Counted from the stretch's first letter, positions 16,788-25,627 are shown. The stretch: DNA of 44,798 nt from Arthrobacter silvisoli (GCF_003369445.1 NZ_QRCU01000042.1:1-44798); one strand, 5' to 3'. Numbers and translations: made by a program. Notes: generated from the sequence alone by a model not told the origin.

Positions 16788-18586
16788 TAGTACTTACGCT
16801 CCATCGGCTCGTAACGGGTGAAGACAACGGGCTTCGTCTCCAGACGGATGCCCGCAACGGACTCGGCCGAGGACTCGGTGGTCACCGAGGAATCCTTGTA
16901 AGCCATGGAGTGCTTCATGAACTTCTCGTCATCACGGTCCGGGAAGTCTTCACGGTAGTGGCCGCCGCGGGACTCTTCGCGGTGCAGCGCACCCACGGTC
17001 ATGACCTTCGCCATGTCCAGGAGGAAGCCAAGCTCGACGGCCTCCAGCAGGTCCAGGTTGAAGCGCCTGCCCTTGTCCTGGACAACCACGTTCTTGTAGC
17101 GCTCCTCGAAGGAAGCGATGTCGCTGAGCACCTGCTCCAGGGATTCCTTCGTGCGGAACACCTGCATGTTGGCATCCATGGTGTCCTGCAGTTCCTTGCG
17201 GATCTGGGCCACTCGCTCGGTGCCGGTGCCGCTCAGCAGTCCGTTGAGCATGCCACGGGTCTGGGCCTCCGGGTCCTCGGGGAGTTCCACGAAGTCGGCA
17301 GTCTTGGAGTATTCCGCGGCGGCGATGCCGGCGCGCTTGCCGAAGACGTTGATGTCCAGCAGGGAGTTGGTGCCCAGGCGGTTGGAGCCGTGGACCGAAA
17401 CGCAGGCAACCTCACCGGCAGCGAACAGGCCCGGAACAACCGTGTCGTTGTCCTGGAGGACCTCCGTGGAGATGTTGGTGGGGATGCCGCCCATGGCATA
17501 GTGCGCGGTCGGGAACACCGGGACGGGTTCCGTGAACGGTTCCACACCGAGGTAGGTGCGGGCGAACTCGGTGATGTCCGGGAGCTTGGCTTCGATGTGC
17601 TCCGGTTCAAGGTGCGTCAGGTCAAGGAGCACGTAGTCCTTGTTCGGGCCGCAGCCGCGGCCTTCACGGACTTCGTTGGCCATGGCGCGGGCCACGATGT
17701 CACGCGGCGCGAGGTCCTTGATGGTGGGGGCGTAGCGCTCCATGAAGCGCTCACCTTCGGAGTTGCGCAGGATGGCGCCTTCGCCACGCGCACCTTCCGT
17801 GAGCAGGATGCCCAGGCCGGCCAGGCCGGTGGGGTGGAACTGGAAGAACTCCATGTCTTCCAGCGGGATGCCACGGCGGAAGGCGATGCCCATGCCGTCA
17901 CCGGTCAGGGTGTGGGCGTTGGAGGTGGTCTTGAAGACCTTGCCGGCGCCGCCGGAGGCGAAGACCACGGACTTTGCCTGGAACACGTGCAGTTCGCCGG
18001 AGGCGAGGTCGTAGGACACCACACCGGCTACGCGCTTCTGCTTGTAGGGGGTGCCGTCCTCACGGACCGCGTCCTCTTCGACCAGCAGGAGGTCCAGGAC
18101 GTAGTACTCGTTGTAGAACTCAACGTTGTGCTTGACGCAGTTTTGGTACAGCGTCTGCAGGATCATGTGGCCGGTACGGTCGGCCGCGTAGCATGCACGG
18201 CGCACGGGGGCCTTGCCGTGGTCACGGGTGTGGCCACCGAAACGGCGCTGGTCGATGCGGCCTTCGGGCGTGCGGTTGAAGGGCAGGCCCATCTTTTCCA
18301 GATCCAGCACGGCGTCGATGGCTTCTTTTGCCATGACCTCGGCTGCGTCCTGGTCAACCAGGTAGTCGCCACCCTTGATGGTGTCGAAGGTGTGCCATTC
18401 CCAGTTGTCTTCTTCAACGTTTGCCAGGGCCGCGCACATGCCGCCCTGGGCAGCACCCGTGTGGGAACGGGTGGGGTAAAGCTTGGTCAGTACCGCGGTG
18501 CGCGCACGCTGACCGGATTCGATCGCGGCGCGCATGCCGGCGCCACCGGCACCGACAATTACGACGTCGTACTTATGGACCTGCAT
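16787..18586 (-). CDS. sdhA: Succinate dehydrogenase flavoprotein subunit
   Basis: SdhA oxidises succinate to fumarate with covalently bound FAD. I start it at ATG 18586 (599 residues), since [20 protein letters not shown] matches the family N-terminus and AAAGAG lies upstream; a longer start at 18607 would add seven residues. The FAD-linking histidine is about His42 in [10 protein letters not shown]. The active-site regions [21 protein letters not shown] and [10 protein letters not shown] are intact. The overlap with sdhB is a single base. It acts with SdhB, SdhC and SdhD as complex II at the inner face of the membrane. Confidence 0.98.
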   Translation of the reverse strand: MQVHKYDVVIVGAGGAGMRAAIESGQRARTAVLTKLYPTRSHTGAAQGGMCAALANVEEDNWEWHTFDTIKGGDYLVDQDAAEVMAKEAIDAVLDLEKMGLPFNRTPEGRIDQRRFGGHTRDHGKAPVRRACYAADRTGHMILQTLYQNCVKHNVEFYNEYYVLDLLLVEEDAVREDGTPYKQKRVAGVVSYDLASGELHVFQAKSVVFASGGAGKVFKTTSNAHTLTGDGMGIAFRRGIPLEDMEFFQFHPTGLAGLGILLTEGARGEGAILRNSEGERFMERYAPTIKDLAPRDIVARAMANEVREGRGCGPNKDYVLLDLTHLEPEHIEAKLPDITEFARTYLGVEPFTEPVPVFPTAHYAMGGIPTNISTEVLQDNDTVVPGLFAAGEVACVSVHGSNRLGTNSLLDINVFGKRAGIAAAEYSKTADFVELPEDPEAQTRGMLNGLLSGTGTERVAQIRKELQDTMDANMQVFRTKESLEQVLSDIASFEERYKNVVVQDKGRRFNLDLLEAVELGFLLDMAKVMTVGALHREESRGGHYREDFPDRDDEKFMKHSMAYKDSSVTTESSAESVAGIRLETKPVVFTRYEPMERKY

Positions 18587-18673
18587 ACCGGATGCTCTTT
18601 CTCTCAAAGTCAGATGGTCAGCGGAGCAACTCCGCCGATGTGGGCGCCGCCGTCGGGCAGCGCGGCAGCAACG

Positions 18674-19150
18674 CTACGGCGCGGGGCAGAAACCGCCCGG
18701 CAGCTGGACACCGTCGACAACGGGGCACGGGTTGAAGGTGAAGATCACCAAGGTGCCGAGGATGACGATGACTGCGCTGGCAGCGTAGAGGACCACCTTG
18801 AGCCAGAAGCGGGTGGCGTCCTTCTCGGCGTAGTCGTTGATGATGGTGCGCACACCGTTGGTTCCGTGCAGCATCGCGAGCCACAGCATGGCGAGGTCCC
18901 AGAACTGCCAGAACGGATCGGCCCACTTGCCGGCAACGAATCCGAAGTCGATGGCGTGGATACCTTCGCCCACCAGCAGGTTCACGAAGAGGTGGCCGAA
19001 GATCAGCACCACCAGGACGACGCCGGAAAGGCGCATGAACAGCCAGGCGAGCATTTCGAAGTTGCCCTTGCTGCCGCCGGTGCGCTTGTACTGCGGCGCG
19101 ATCCTGCCGGAGCCGATCTGTCCACTGCGTGGGTTCTGAATGGCGGTCAT
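18674..19150 (-). CDS. sdhD: Succinate dehydrogenase hydrophobic membrane anchor subunit
   Basis: A 158-residue membrane anchor with three transmembrane helices (about residues 35-60, 80-100 and 115-138). A histidine suited to haem b ligation lies in LIFGHLFVNLL or AMLHGTNGVRTI. The position between sdhC and sdhA and the SdhD/CybS-like pattern fix its identity. An 87-bp gap to sdhA holds the sdhA ribosome binding site and nothing else noticed. Confidence 0.95.
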   Translation of the reverse strand: MTAIQNPRSGQIGSGRIAPQYKRTGGSKGNFEMLAWLFMRLSGVVLVVLIFGHLFVNLLVGEGIHAIDFGFVAGKWADPFWQFWDLAMLWLAMLHGTNGVRTIINDYAEKDATRFWLKVVLYAASAVIVILGTLVIFTFNPCPVVDGVQLPGGFCPAP

Positions 19151-19153
19151 GGC

Positions 19154-19534
19154 TTAGTGGCCTCCCAATGCGAGGGACAGGTGGCGGATGGCGAAGCCTG
19201 CGAAGGTCACCAGCCAGAGCGCCAGGACAACCCACAGCATCTGGCGCTGGTACTTTGCGCCCTTCTTCCAGAAGTCGACGGCGATCACACGCAGGCCATT
19301 GAAGGCGTGGAAGATGATCGCTGCGACAAGGCCGGTTTCACCCAAGGCCATGAGGGGGTTCTTGTAGGCGCCGATGACGGCCGTGTAGGCCTCGGGGGAC
19401 ACACGCACCAGTGAGGTGTCCAGGACATGGACCAACAAGAAGAAAAAGATCACAACACCGGTAATGCGGTGTCCAACCCAGGACCACATGCCTTCACGGC
19501 CGCGGTACAAGGTGCCAGCTGGTTTTGTCGGCAC
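19154..19534 (-). CDS. sdhC: Succinate dehydrogenase cytochrome b556 subunit
   Basis: A 126-residue cytochrome b subunit of complex II with three membrane helices. Family signatures are WSWVGHRITGVVIFFFLLVH, with histidines near the haem, and FHAFNGLRVIAVDF. The start is GTG 19534, chosen because AGGAAGG lies eight bases upstream. It is the first gene of sdhCDAB; its promoter is at 19621-19649. Confidence 0.96.
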   Translation of the reverse strand: MPTKPAGTLYRGREGMWSWVGHRITGVVIFFFLLVHVLDTSLVRVSPEAYTAVIGAYKNPLMALGETGLVAAIIFHAFNGLRVIAVDFWKKGAKYQRQMLWVVLALWLVTFAGFAIRHLSLALGGH

Positions 19535-19615
19535 TGAATAAACCTTCCTGCATCACAGCGGCGCTGGCACGGGACCATGCGGGGGAACGCCAGCTGCGAG
19601 AGCACTCGTAGCTCA

Positions 19616-19629
19616 GCCTAAATCTAGGC
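19616..19629. promoter_or_regulatory. Small dyad overlapping the sdhC -10 element
   Basis: GCCTA-AATC-TAGGC is an inverted repeat with 5-bp arms around the -10 site of the sdhC promoter. It may be chance, or an operator. Confidence 0.25.
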
Positions 19630-19649
19630 TTCGCTCACAGCTTATTCAA
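19621..19649 (-). promoter_or_regulatory. sdhCDAB promoter
   Basis: On the minus strand TTGAAT (19644-19649) and TAGATT (19621-19626) are separated by exactly 17 bp. This is the best sigma70-like promoter in the window. The predicted leader is about 80 nt. Confidence 0.65.
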
Positions 19650-19743
19650 TTCAGGTCTCCCTACCCCGCTGGCGAAATCGAATGTTTCCCGCGTTGTTTT
19701 CAGCCTTTTACATACGCATATGAGACGAACACCACAAAAGGGT

Positions 19744-19768
19744 TTATCCGGGCACGGTCGGATAAGGT
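19744..19768 (+). promoter_or_regulatory. manC promoter with overlapping dyad
   Basis: The -10 TAAGGT (19763-19768) is followed by 6 nt and GTG 19775. A dyad TTATCCG-N8-CGGATAA (19744-19765) overlaps its 5' part and could be an operator. Confidence 0.4.
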
Positions 19769-19774
19769 AAGGCG

Positions 19775-20908
19775 GTGAGTACAGACAATGCTGCCCTCCC
19801 TGAATCCCCGCTGAGCCGCTTCCACGCGGTCATTCCGGCCGGTGGAGTCGGGACCCGCCTGTGGCCCCTTTCGCGTGCCGCCGCGCCGAAGTTCCTCCAC
19901 GACCTGACCGGTTCCGGCAGCACCCTGCTGCGTTCCACCTACGACCGGCTCGAGCCTCTCGCCGGCAACCGCGTACTGGTGGTCACCGGCGTCGCGCACC
20001 GTGCGGCCGTCTGCCGCCAGCTCCCGGAAGTGGGCGAGGACGAACTGGTCCTCGAAAGCGAGCCCAAGGACTCCGGTGCGGCGATCGGCCTGGCAGCGGC
20101 CATCCTGCACCGCCGTGACCCGGACACCATCATGGGTTCCTTCGCCGCGGATCAGGTCATCAGCCCGGACACGGTCTTCCAGGACAGCGTCCGGGAAGCC
20201 ATCCACACCGCAGCCACCGGCAAAATCGTCACCATCGGCATCAAGCCGACCCACCCCTCCACCGGCTTCGGCTACATCCGCAGCGGCAAGCTGCTTGACA
20301 TCGACGGCGCGCCAAATGCCCATGCCGTGGTCGAATTCGTCGAGAAGCCCAGCGAGGACGTCGCGAGGAAGTACCTCAAGGCCGGCGACTACGTCTGGAA
20401 TGCAGGCATGTTCGTGGCGCCGGTGGCGCTGATGCTCAAGCACCTCGAGTCGAACCAGCCCGAACTCTTCGCCGGCCTGCAGGAAATCGCCGCCGCGTGG
20501 GACACCCCGCAGCGCGCCGAGGTCACGGCCCGGGTGTGGCCGACCCTGCCCAAGATCGCCATCGACTACGCCGTGGCTGAACCGGCAGCGGCGGCGGGCG
20601 ATGTCGCCGTTGTGCCCGGCGCCTTCCGTTGGGACGACGTCGGTGATTTCGCCGCCATCGGGCGGCTGAACAGCGCCGGCGACGTCGACGAGGTCACCGT
20701 TCTCGGCGACGGCGCCCGCGTCTTCACTGAAAACGCCAGCGGCGTGGTGGTATCCGACACGAAGCGCGTCATCGCCCTGATCGGCATCAAGGACGTGGTG
20801 ATCGTCGATACCCCGGATGCGCTGCTGGTCACCACCAAGGAGCATGCCCAGCGGGTCAAGGGCGCCGTCGACGCGCTCAAGGCCAGCGGCGACACCGACG
20901 TCCTCTAG
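19775..20908 (+). CDS. manC: Mannose-1-phosphate guanylyltransferase
   Basis: A 377-residue nucleotidyltransferase that makes GDP-mannose from GTP and mannose-1-phosphate, feeding glycans and lipid-linked mannose. The nucleotide signature is AVIPAGGVGTRLWPLSRAAAPKFL at residues 18-41, with the metal-binding FAADQVI and the sugar-binding VEFVEKP and WNAGMFV following. It ends soon after the left-handed helix region, without the extra isomerase domain of long type II enzymes. The start is GTG 19775 with a TAAGGT promoter element six bases before it. It is divergent from sdhCDAB. The symbol manC is used by function; manB or mpg is used in some actinobacteria. Confidence 0.93.
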   Translation: MSTDNAALPESPLSRFHAVIPAGGVGTRLWPLSRAAAPKFLHDLTGSGSTLLRSTYDRLEPLAGNRVLVVTGVAHRAAVCRQLPEVGEDELVLESEPKDSGAAIGLAAAILHRRDPDTIMGSFAADQVISPDTVFQDSVREAIHTAATGKIVTIGIKPTHPSTGFGYIRSGKLLDIDGAPNAHAVVEFVEKPSEDVARKYLKAGDYVWNAGMFVAPVALMLKHLESNQPELFAGLQEIAAAWDTPQRAEVTARVWPTLPKIAIDYAVAEPAAAAGDVAVVPGAFRWDDVGDFAAIGRLNSAGDVDEVTVLGDGARVFTENASGVVVSDTKRVIALIGIKDVVIVDTPDALLVTTKEHAQRVKGAVDALKASGDTDVL

Positions 20909-20983
20909 CCCCCAGGCGCGGTCCGGAAGGGCACGATCTCGTAACCAAGAGACCTCTTTCGGTCCGCGGCGCGCCGGGGTGGC

Positions 20984-20989
20984 TAGAGT
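20984..20989 (+). promoter_or_regulatory. -10 element TAGAGT, leaderless promoter of the amidohydrolase gene
   Basis: TAGAGT is followed by 6 nt and GTG 20996, with no Shine-Dalgarno sequence. Confidence 0.5.
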
Positions 20990-20995
20990 TGTGAG

Positions 20996-22195
20996 GTGCG
21001 CAATTTCACGACTGAAACCGAGCCGACTCCCGTGGTGGGTCCCTGGCTCGAAGAACTCCTGCCGGAACTCATCGAATTCCGAAGGGACCTGCACGCGCAC
21101 CCGGAGCTTTCCTTCAAGGAATTCCGCACTACGGACAAGCTCGTGGAGCGGCTCGAAGCTGCAGGGCTGAAGCCCCGCCGGCTCGAAGGGACCGGCCTTA
21201 CCGTGGACGTGGGGGAGGGGCCGATTGCCACCGCCCTGCGCGGGGACATCGACGCCCTGCCGATCATCGAGGAAACGGGGCTTCCCTTCGCCTCGAAGAA
21301 CCATGGCGTCACCCATGCCTGCGGCCATGACGTGCACACCACCACCATGCTGGGCGTGGCGCTGGTGCTGCATGGCATGCACCAGGTCCGGCCGCTCGGC
21401 GGTGCCGTGCGCATCATCTTCCAGCCGGCCGAGGAAACCATGCCGGGCGGTGCGCTGTCCTGCATTGATCAGGGCGTGCTCGAGGGCGTTCCCCGGATCA
21501 TGGCGCTGCACTGCGACCCGCGGATCAATGTGGGCCAGATCGGCACCCGCATCGGCGCGATCACTTCGGCTTCGGACACCATCAAGATCGAACTGACCGG
21601 CCGTGGCGGGCACACCTCGCGCCCGCACCTCACCGAGGACCTCGTCTTCGCGCTGTCGCAGATCGCAGTCAATGTTCCTGCGGTCCTGTCCCGACGGGTG
21701 GACGTGCGCAGCGGTGTCTCCGTGGTGTGGGGGCAGATTTCCGCCGGTTCGGCACCGAACGCGATCCCGGCGAGTGGTTACATGGCGGGCACCATGCGCT
21801 GCCTTGACCGTGACGCCTGGCACGATGCCGGCGAACTGCTCGACGACGTCGTCCGCGAGATTGCCGCACCGTACGGTGTGGAGGTTCATCTGGAGCACAC
21901 CCGCGGTGTGCCGCCGGTGGTCAACTCCGAGGATGAGACAGCCATCATCGAAGCCGCTGCCCGCGCCGAACTCGGCGAGCATGCGGTCGTCTTGACCCCG
22001 CAGTCCATGGGTGGGGAGGATTTCGCCTGGTTCCTGGCCGACCTTCCGGGGGCCATGATGCGGCTTGGCACCCACACGCCCGGCGGCGAGGAATATGATC
22101 TGCACCGAGGCGACTTCATTGTGGACGAGCGGGCACTCGGCTACGCCGTGCAGGTCCTCGCCGCGGCAGCGCTGCGCACCATGCGCGACCTCTAG
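20996..22195 (+). CDS. M20 family amidohydrolase
   Basis: A 399-residue metallopeptidase-fold enzyme of the M20D (HipO/AbgA/IAA-amino acid hydrolase) group. Metal ligands are seen in ALRGDIDALP, THACGHDVHTTTML, FQPAEE with the catalytic glutamates, the ALHCDP histidine and the C-terminal GGEDFAWF. The dimerisation domain lies at about residues 185-300, starting near SASDTIKIELTGRGGHTSRP. These enzymes remove acyl groups from N-acyl amino acids or related amides; the substrate here is unknown. The gene stands alone, after an 87-bp gap from manC and before a 26-bp inverted repeat. Confidence 0.92.
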   Translation: MRNFTTETEPTPVVGPWLEELLPELIEFRRDLHAHPELSFKEFRTTDKLVERLEAAGLKPRRLEGTGLTVDVGEGPIATALRGDIDALPIIEETGLPFASKNHGVTHACGHDVHTTTMLGVALVLHGMHQVRPLGGAVRIIFQPAEETMPGGALSCIDQGVLEGVPRIMALHCDPRINVGQIGTRIGAITSASDTIKIELTGRGGHTSRPHLTEDLVFALSQIAVNVPAVLSRRVDVRSGVSVVWGQISAGSAPNAIPASGYMAGTMRCLDRDAWHDAGELLDDVVREIAAPYGVEVHLEHTRGVPPVVNSEDETAIIEAAARAELGEHAVVLTPQSMGGEDFAWFLADLPGAMMRLGTHTPGGEEYDLHRGDFIVDERALGYAVQVLAAAALRTMRDL

Positions 22196-22201
22196 CTTTC
22201 C

Positions 22202-22266
22202 AGCGCGAACTGGCAGCAGATGCCCTCTCGGAGCGATTTTGAGGGCATCTGCTGCCAGTTCGCGCT
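22202..22266. repeat. 26-bp perfect inverted repeat (long hairpin)
   Basis: The arms 22202-22227 and 22241-22266 are perfect reverse complements (26 bp) around a 13-nt loop. The repeat starts 6 bp after the amidohydrolase stop and ends 18 bp before the ohrR operator. It could act as a terminator, but the stem is far longer than usual and no T-tract follows. No second copy occurs in this window. Confidence 0.85.
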
Positions 22267-22284
22267 TCTCTTGGGGCGATTAGG

Positions 22285-22313
22285 TTGTGCACAATTTAAT
22301 TGTGAGCTATTGT
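22285..22313 (+). promoter_or_regulatory. ohrR promoter with OhrR-like operator
   Basis: TTGTGC (22285-22290) and TATTGT (22308-22313) are separated by 17 bp and 7 nt precede the ATG, so the mRNA is probably leaderless. The spacer contains CACAATT-T-AATTGTG (22290-22304), a perfect dyad close to the known OhrR box TACAATT-AATTGTA. A second palindrome TTGTGCACAA (22285-22294) overlaps it. Binding here would block RNA polymerase. Confidence 0.75.
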
Positions 22314-22320
22314 TTTCTGC

Positions 22321-22761
22321 ATGAGTGATGCACCCCGGCTGAACCACCAGGTCTGTTTCGCGTTGTACTCCGCCTCGAAGGCGGCGACGGCGGTCTACCG
22401 GCCCGTGCTCGATTCGCTCGGCCTGACCTACCCGCAGTACCTCGTGATGCTGGTGCTCTGGGAAGAGGAGCCCCGCACCGTCCGCGAACTGGGTGCCGCG
22501 CTCGGACTCGACTCCGGCACACTGTCCCCGCTGCTGAAGCGGCTGGAGGCGCTCGGCCTCGTGGAACGCCGTCGTTCGCTTGAGGACGAACGGCGCGTCG
22601 AGATCCACCTGAGCGACGCCGGCCGCGCACTCAGCGAAGGCGCGTCCGCCGTGCCGAAGCGCCTCGCGGACGCCGCCGGTCTGACGCCGGACGAACTGTC
22701 CCAGCTGCACGGCACCTTGCTCCGGCTCACCGCCGCACTGCAGGACGCGGACAAGCACTAG
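22321..22761 (+). CDS. ohrR: MarR family organic hydroperoxide sensor
   Basis: A 146-residue MarR-type repressor. The conserved reactive cysteine of OhrR is Cys12 in LNHQVCFALYSASKA, and the winged helix-turn-helix spans about residues 50-105 (TVRELGAALGLDSGTLSPLLKRLEALG, then the wing RRSLEDERRVEIHL). There is no second C-terminal cysteine, so it fits the one-Cys OhrR group. Oxidation of the cysteine by organic peroxides releases DNA in known relatives. It is followed by ohr, its usual target, and preceded by a matching operator. Confidence 0.94.
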   Translation: MSDAPRLNHQVCFALYSASKAATAVYRPVLDSLGLTYPQYLVMLVLWEEEPRTVRELGAALGLDSGTLSPLLKRLEALGLVERRRSLEDERRVEIHLSDAGRALSEGASAVPKRLADAAGLTPDELSQLHGTLLRLTAALQDADKH

Positions 22762-22818
22762 ACCCTCAACCGACTCCAGGAATCCACCAACCCCGCACCG
22801 AAGAACGGACAAGACACT

Positions 22819-23250
22819 GTGAAGACCCTCTACACCGCGGAGGCACTGGCCTCCGGCGAAGGCCGCGACGGCAACGCACGCACCAAGGACGGCAAGCTGG
22901 ACGTCACCCTTGCCAGCCCCGTGGAACTTGGCGGCAACGGCCAGGGCACCAACCCGGAACAGCTTTTCGCCGCCGGCTACGCCGCCTGCTTCCACTCGGC
23001 GCTGCGCCTGGTGGGCCGCAAGGCCCGCGTGGACCTCAGCGATTCCGCGGTCGCCGCGAAGATCCACTTCGGCGCGCTCGACGGCGGCGAAGGCTACGGC
23101 CTCGCCGCCGAACTCGAAATCGCCCTGCCGGCACTCGACCGGGAAACCGCCGAGGAGCTCGTGGCCAAGGCCCACCGGATCTGCCCCTACTCCAACGCGA
23201 CCCGCGGGAACATCGACGTCGACATCAAGCTCGTGGAGGTGGCCGCGTGA
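22819..23250 (+). CDS. ohr: Organic hydroperoxide resistance protein Ohr
   Basis: A 143-residue OsmC/Ohr family peroxidase that reduces organic hydroperoxides, with lipoylated proteins as donors in known cases. The two active cysteines are Cys57 (AACFHSAL) and Cys122 (ICPYSNATRGN), and the partner arginine sits in DGNARTKDG. It forms a homodimer by family. The start is GTG 22819, without an obvious ribosome binding site. The 57-bp gap to ohrR has no separate operator, so cotranscription is likely. The next gene overlaps its stop (GTGA). Confidence 0.96.
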   Translation: MKTLYTAEALASGEGRDGNARTKDGKLDVTLASPVELGGNGQGTNPEQLFAAGYAACFHSALRLVGRKARVDLSDSAVAAKIHFGALDGGEGYGLAAELEIALPALDRETAEELVAKAHRICPYSNATRGNIDVDIKLVEVAA

Positions 23251-24263
23251 GCCGCGACCTTCCGCTCAGCGGCCGCGAGATCCAGCTCGCTTCCCGTCCC
23301 CATGGCCGTCCTGTGCCGGAGAACTTCCGCCTCGCCGAGGCCGGAATCCCCGCCCTCGGGGACGGGCAGGTCCTGGTCCGGAACGAGTTCATGTCCGTCG
23401 ACCCGTACATGCGCGGCCGGATGAACGACAGCAAGTCCTACTCGGCTCCCTACCGCCTGGATGAAGCGCTCGACGGCGGTGCTGTCGGTAAAGTGATCGC
23501 GTCCCGTTCGGACGCGCACAAGCCGGGCGACGTCGTCGTGCACCAGCGCGGCTGGCGGGAATACGCGGTGGTGGACGCCGCGGCGGCGACTCCTGTGCAG
23601 GCAGGACTGGCGCCGCATTCGGCCTTCCTCGGCGCCCTGGGAATGACCGGGCTGACCGCCTACGCCGGCCTGCTCAAGGTGGCCGAGTTCAAAGCCGGGG
23701 ACGTCGTGTTCGTCTCCGGTGCGGCCGGTGCCGTGGGTTCGATCGTGGGGCAGATCGCCAAGGCAATGGGTGCGGCGAAGGTCATCGGCAGCGCCGGAAG
23801 CCCGGACAAGGTGGAGCGGCTCCTGGAACTGGGCTTCGACGCCGCGTTCAACTACCGCGATGCCCCGGTCCTGGAGCAACTGCAGGCCGCGGCGGGAGAG
23901 GGCGGCATCGACGTCTACTTCGACAATGTCGGCGGCGAACACCTCGAAGCCGCCCTTGCGCTCATGAACACCGGAGGACGGGTTGCCATGTGCGGGGCCA
24001 TCGCCCAGTACAACTCCACCGAACCGCCCGCCGCCCCGCGCAACCTGGCCGTGGCCATCGGCAAGCAGCTCACCCTCCGGGGCTTCCTCGTGGGCGGGCA
24101 GCGCCAGCACGCGGCGGAGTTCGCGGGGCGGATGGCGGCGTGGCTCGCGGACGGAACCGTGCGCTATGACGAGACCATCGTGGACGGTCTGGAGAACGCG
24201 CCGCAGGCATTCATCGACCTGCTGGACGGCGCCAACACCGGCAAGATGCTCGTGCGGATCTGA
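23247..24263 (+). CDS. NADP-dependent oxidoreductase, zinc-free MDR family
   Basis: A 338-residue medium-chain reductase of the leukotriene B4 12-hydroxydehydrogenase / CurA group. The cofactor loop is VFVSGAAGAVGSIVGQIAKAMG at about residues 153-174, and the N-terminal substrate region has MSVDPYMRGRMND. No zinc-binding cysteines are present. Such enzymes reduce the double bonds of alpha,beta-unsaturated ketones and aldehydes. Its start overlaps the ohr stop by 4 bp, so it belongs to the ohrR-ohr unit. A role in clearing lipid peroxidation products is a reasonable inference. A 14-bp perfect palindrome (24265-24278) follows the stop. Confidence 0.92.
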   Translation: MSRDLPLSGREIQLASRPHGRPVPENFRLAEAGIPALGDGQVLVRNEFMSVDPYMRGRMNDSKSYSAPYRLDEALDGGAVGKVIASRSDAHKPGDVVVHQRGWREYAVVDAAAATPVQAGLAPHSAFLGALGMTGLTAYAGLLKVAEFKAGDVVFVSGAAGAVGSIVGQIAKAMGAAKVIGSAGSPDKVERLLELGFDAAFNYRDAPVLEQLQAAAGEGGIDVYFDNVGGEHLEAALALMNTGGRVAMCGAIAQYNSTEPPAAPRNLAVAIGKQLTLRGFLVGGQRQHAAEFAGRMAAWLADGTVRYDETIVDGLENAPQAFIDLLDGANTGKMLVRI

Positions 24264-24368
24264 CGTCCGGATCCGGACTGCAGGCACCCTGGCTACTGCA
24301 AAGTAACGAAAGTTCAACAATCTGCCGTTCCACAGGTTTTTCTGCTACCGGGGTGTGTTCCGGGCCAC

Positions 24369-24374
24369 TAGGGT
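24369..24374 (+). promoter_or_regulatory. Possible promoter -10 TAGGGT of the nucleoside transport genes
   Basis: TAGGGT is the clearest -10-like hexamer in the 242-bp gap before the BMP gene. It would give a leader of about 125 nt (24381-24505), which contains a small hairpin (GCGCC-CCA-GGCGC) but no riboswitch I could identify. Confidence 0.35.
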
Positions 24375-24505
24375 GGTGCCATCAGTGCGCCCCAGGCGCA
24401 GTGCTGCGAAGCATCAGTGAAAACAGAATTTCAGGCCCGAGTCTTCGAAACGGACACTCATTGACCGACCGTCGTAGCATCAATCACTTTCTTCCTGGAG
24501 GAAAA

Positions 24506-25612
24506 TTGAAGCAATCACTGCGTGCCACCCTCAAGCGCGGTTCGTTTGCCGGCATCGCCACGGCAGGTGCAGCAGCCCTCATGCTCAGCGGTTGCGGCGC
24601 AGCCCCGGATGCCGGCTCCGGGGGCAAGTCGGCCAGCAACTACACCGGATGCATCGTGTCCGACTCCGGCGGCTTCGACGACCAGTCCTTCAACCAGTCG
24701 TCCTACGACGGCATGAAGAAGGCGGAGAAGGATCTCGGCATCAACTTCAAGTCGGCTGAATCCAAGTCGAACAGCGATTTCGAAACCAACCTCAACGGCA
24801 TGATGAGTGCCGGCTGCAACCTCACCGTCACGGTCGGCTTCCTCCTCGGCGATGCCACCAAGAAGGCTGCCGCCGACAACACGGACAAGCACTTCGCAAT
24901 CATCGACTACTCCTACAAGGACCCGATCGCCAACATCAAGCCTGTCGTCTACGACACCGCGCAGGCGGCCTACCTGGCCGGCTATGTTGCCGCAGCCACG
25001 ACGAAGACCGGCAAGGTGGGCACCTTCGGGGGCATCAAGCTCCCCACCGTCACCATCTTCATGGACGGTTTCTATGACGGCGTCCAGGCCTACAACAAGG
25101 CCAAGAGCAAGAACGTCCAGGTGATCGGCTGGGACAAGGCCTCCCAGAACGGATCCTTCACCGGCGACTTCGAAAAGCAGGACACCGGCAAGCAGGTCAC
25201 CAAGAACCTCCTGGACCAGGGCGCGGACATCATCATGCCCGTCGCCGGTCCGGTCGGAAAGGGGGCCGGTGCGGCCCTGAAGGAAGCCAAGGCCGCCGGC
25301 AAGGACGTCAAGCTCATCTGGGTCGACTCCGACGGTTACCTGACCGCCCCGGAGTACAAGGACCTCATGCTCACCTCCGTGATCAAGAAGATGGACGAGG
25401 CCGTCGAGACCGTCGTCAAGGATGACAAGGACGGCAAGTTCACCAACGCCGCCTACGTCGGCACCCTGGCCAATGACGGCGTCGCGATCGCCCCGTTCCA
25501 CGACCTCGACTCCGCTGTTTCAGCGGAGACAAAGTCGGCAGTGGACGCACTGAAGGCCGATATTGTCTCCGGCAAGCTCGTGATCGAGTCCAAGGCCAGC
25601 CCTAAGAAGTAG
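24506..25612 (+). CDS. BMP family ABC transporter substrate-binding lipoprotein
   Basis: A 368-residue lipoprotein of the BMP/PnrA/Med family, which binds nucleosides for ABC import. The start TTG 24506 follows GGAGG at a 4-nt spacing; an in-frame TTG at 24461 lacks one. The signal peptide is basic (KQSLRATLKRG) and hydrophobic, ending in the lipobox LSGC at about residues 28-31. The mature domain begins YTGCIVSDSGGFDDQSFNQ, typical of the family, with later pocket motifs FGGIKLPTVTIFMDGFYDG and LIWVDSDGY. It is followed by an intrinsic terminator and then the ATPase and permease genes; the separate termination may allow more binding protein than transporter. Confidence 0.94.
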   Translation: MKQSLRATLKRGSFAGIATAGAAALMLSGCGAAPDAGSGGKSASNYTGCIVSDSGGFDDQSFNQSSYDGMKKAEKDLGINFKSAESKSNSDFETNLNGMMSAGCNLTVTVGFLLGDATKKAAADNTDKHFAIIDYSYKDPIANIKPVVYDTAQAAYLAGYVAAATTKTGKVGTFGGIKLPTVTIFMDGFYDGVQAYNKAKSKNVQVIGWDKASQNGSFTGDFEKQDTGKQVTKNLLDQGADIIMPVAGPVGKGAGAALKEAKAAGKDVKLIWVDSDGYLTAPEYKDLMLTSVIKKMDEAVETVVKDDKDGKFTNAAYVGTLANDGVAIAPFHDLDSAVSAETKSAVDALKADIVSGKLVIESKASPKK

Positions 25613-25627
25613 CCGATTCCGCCAGAC

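Noticed and set aside
16910..19414. Long open frame on the plus strand opposite sdhABCD
   Set aside because: It is antisense to four clear complex II genes with intact motifs. High third-position GC leaves the opposite strand free of stops, and the predicted protein has no recognisable domain.
24264..24505. Purine or other riboswitch in the leader of the nucleoside transporter
   Set aside because: The gap contains small hairpins and a 14-bp palindrome, but I could not find the conserved core of a purine, preQ1 or PRPP riboswitch.
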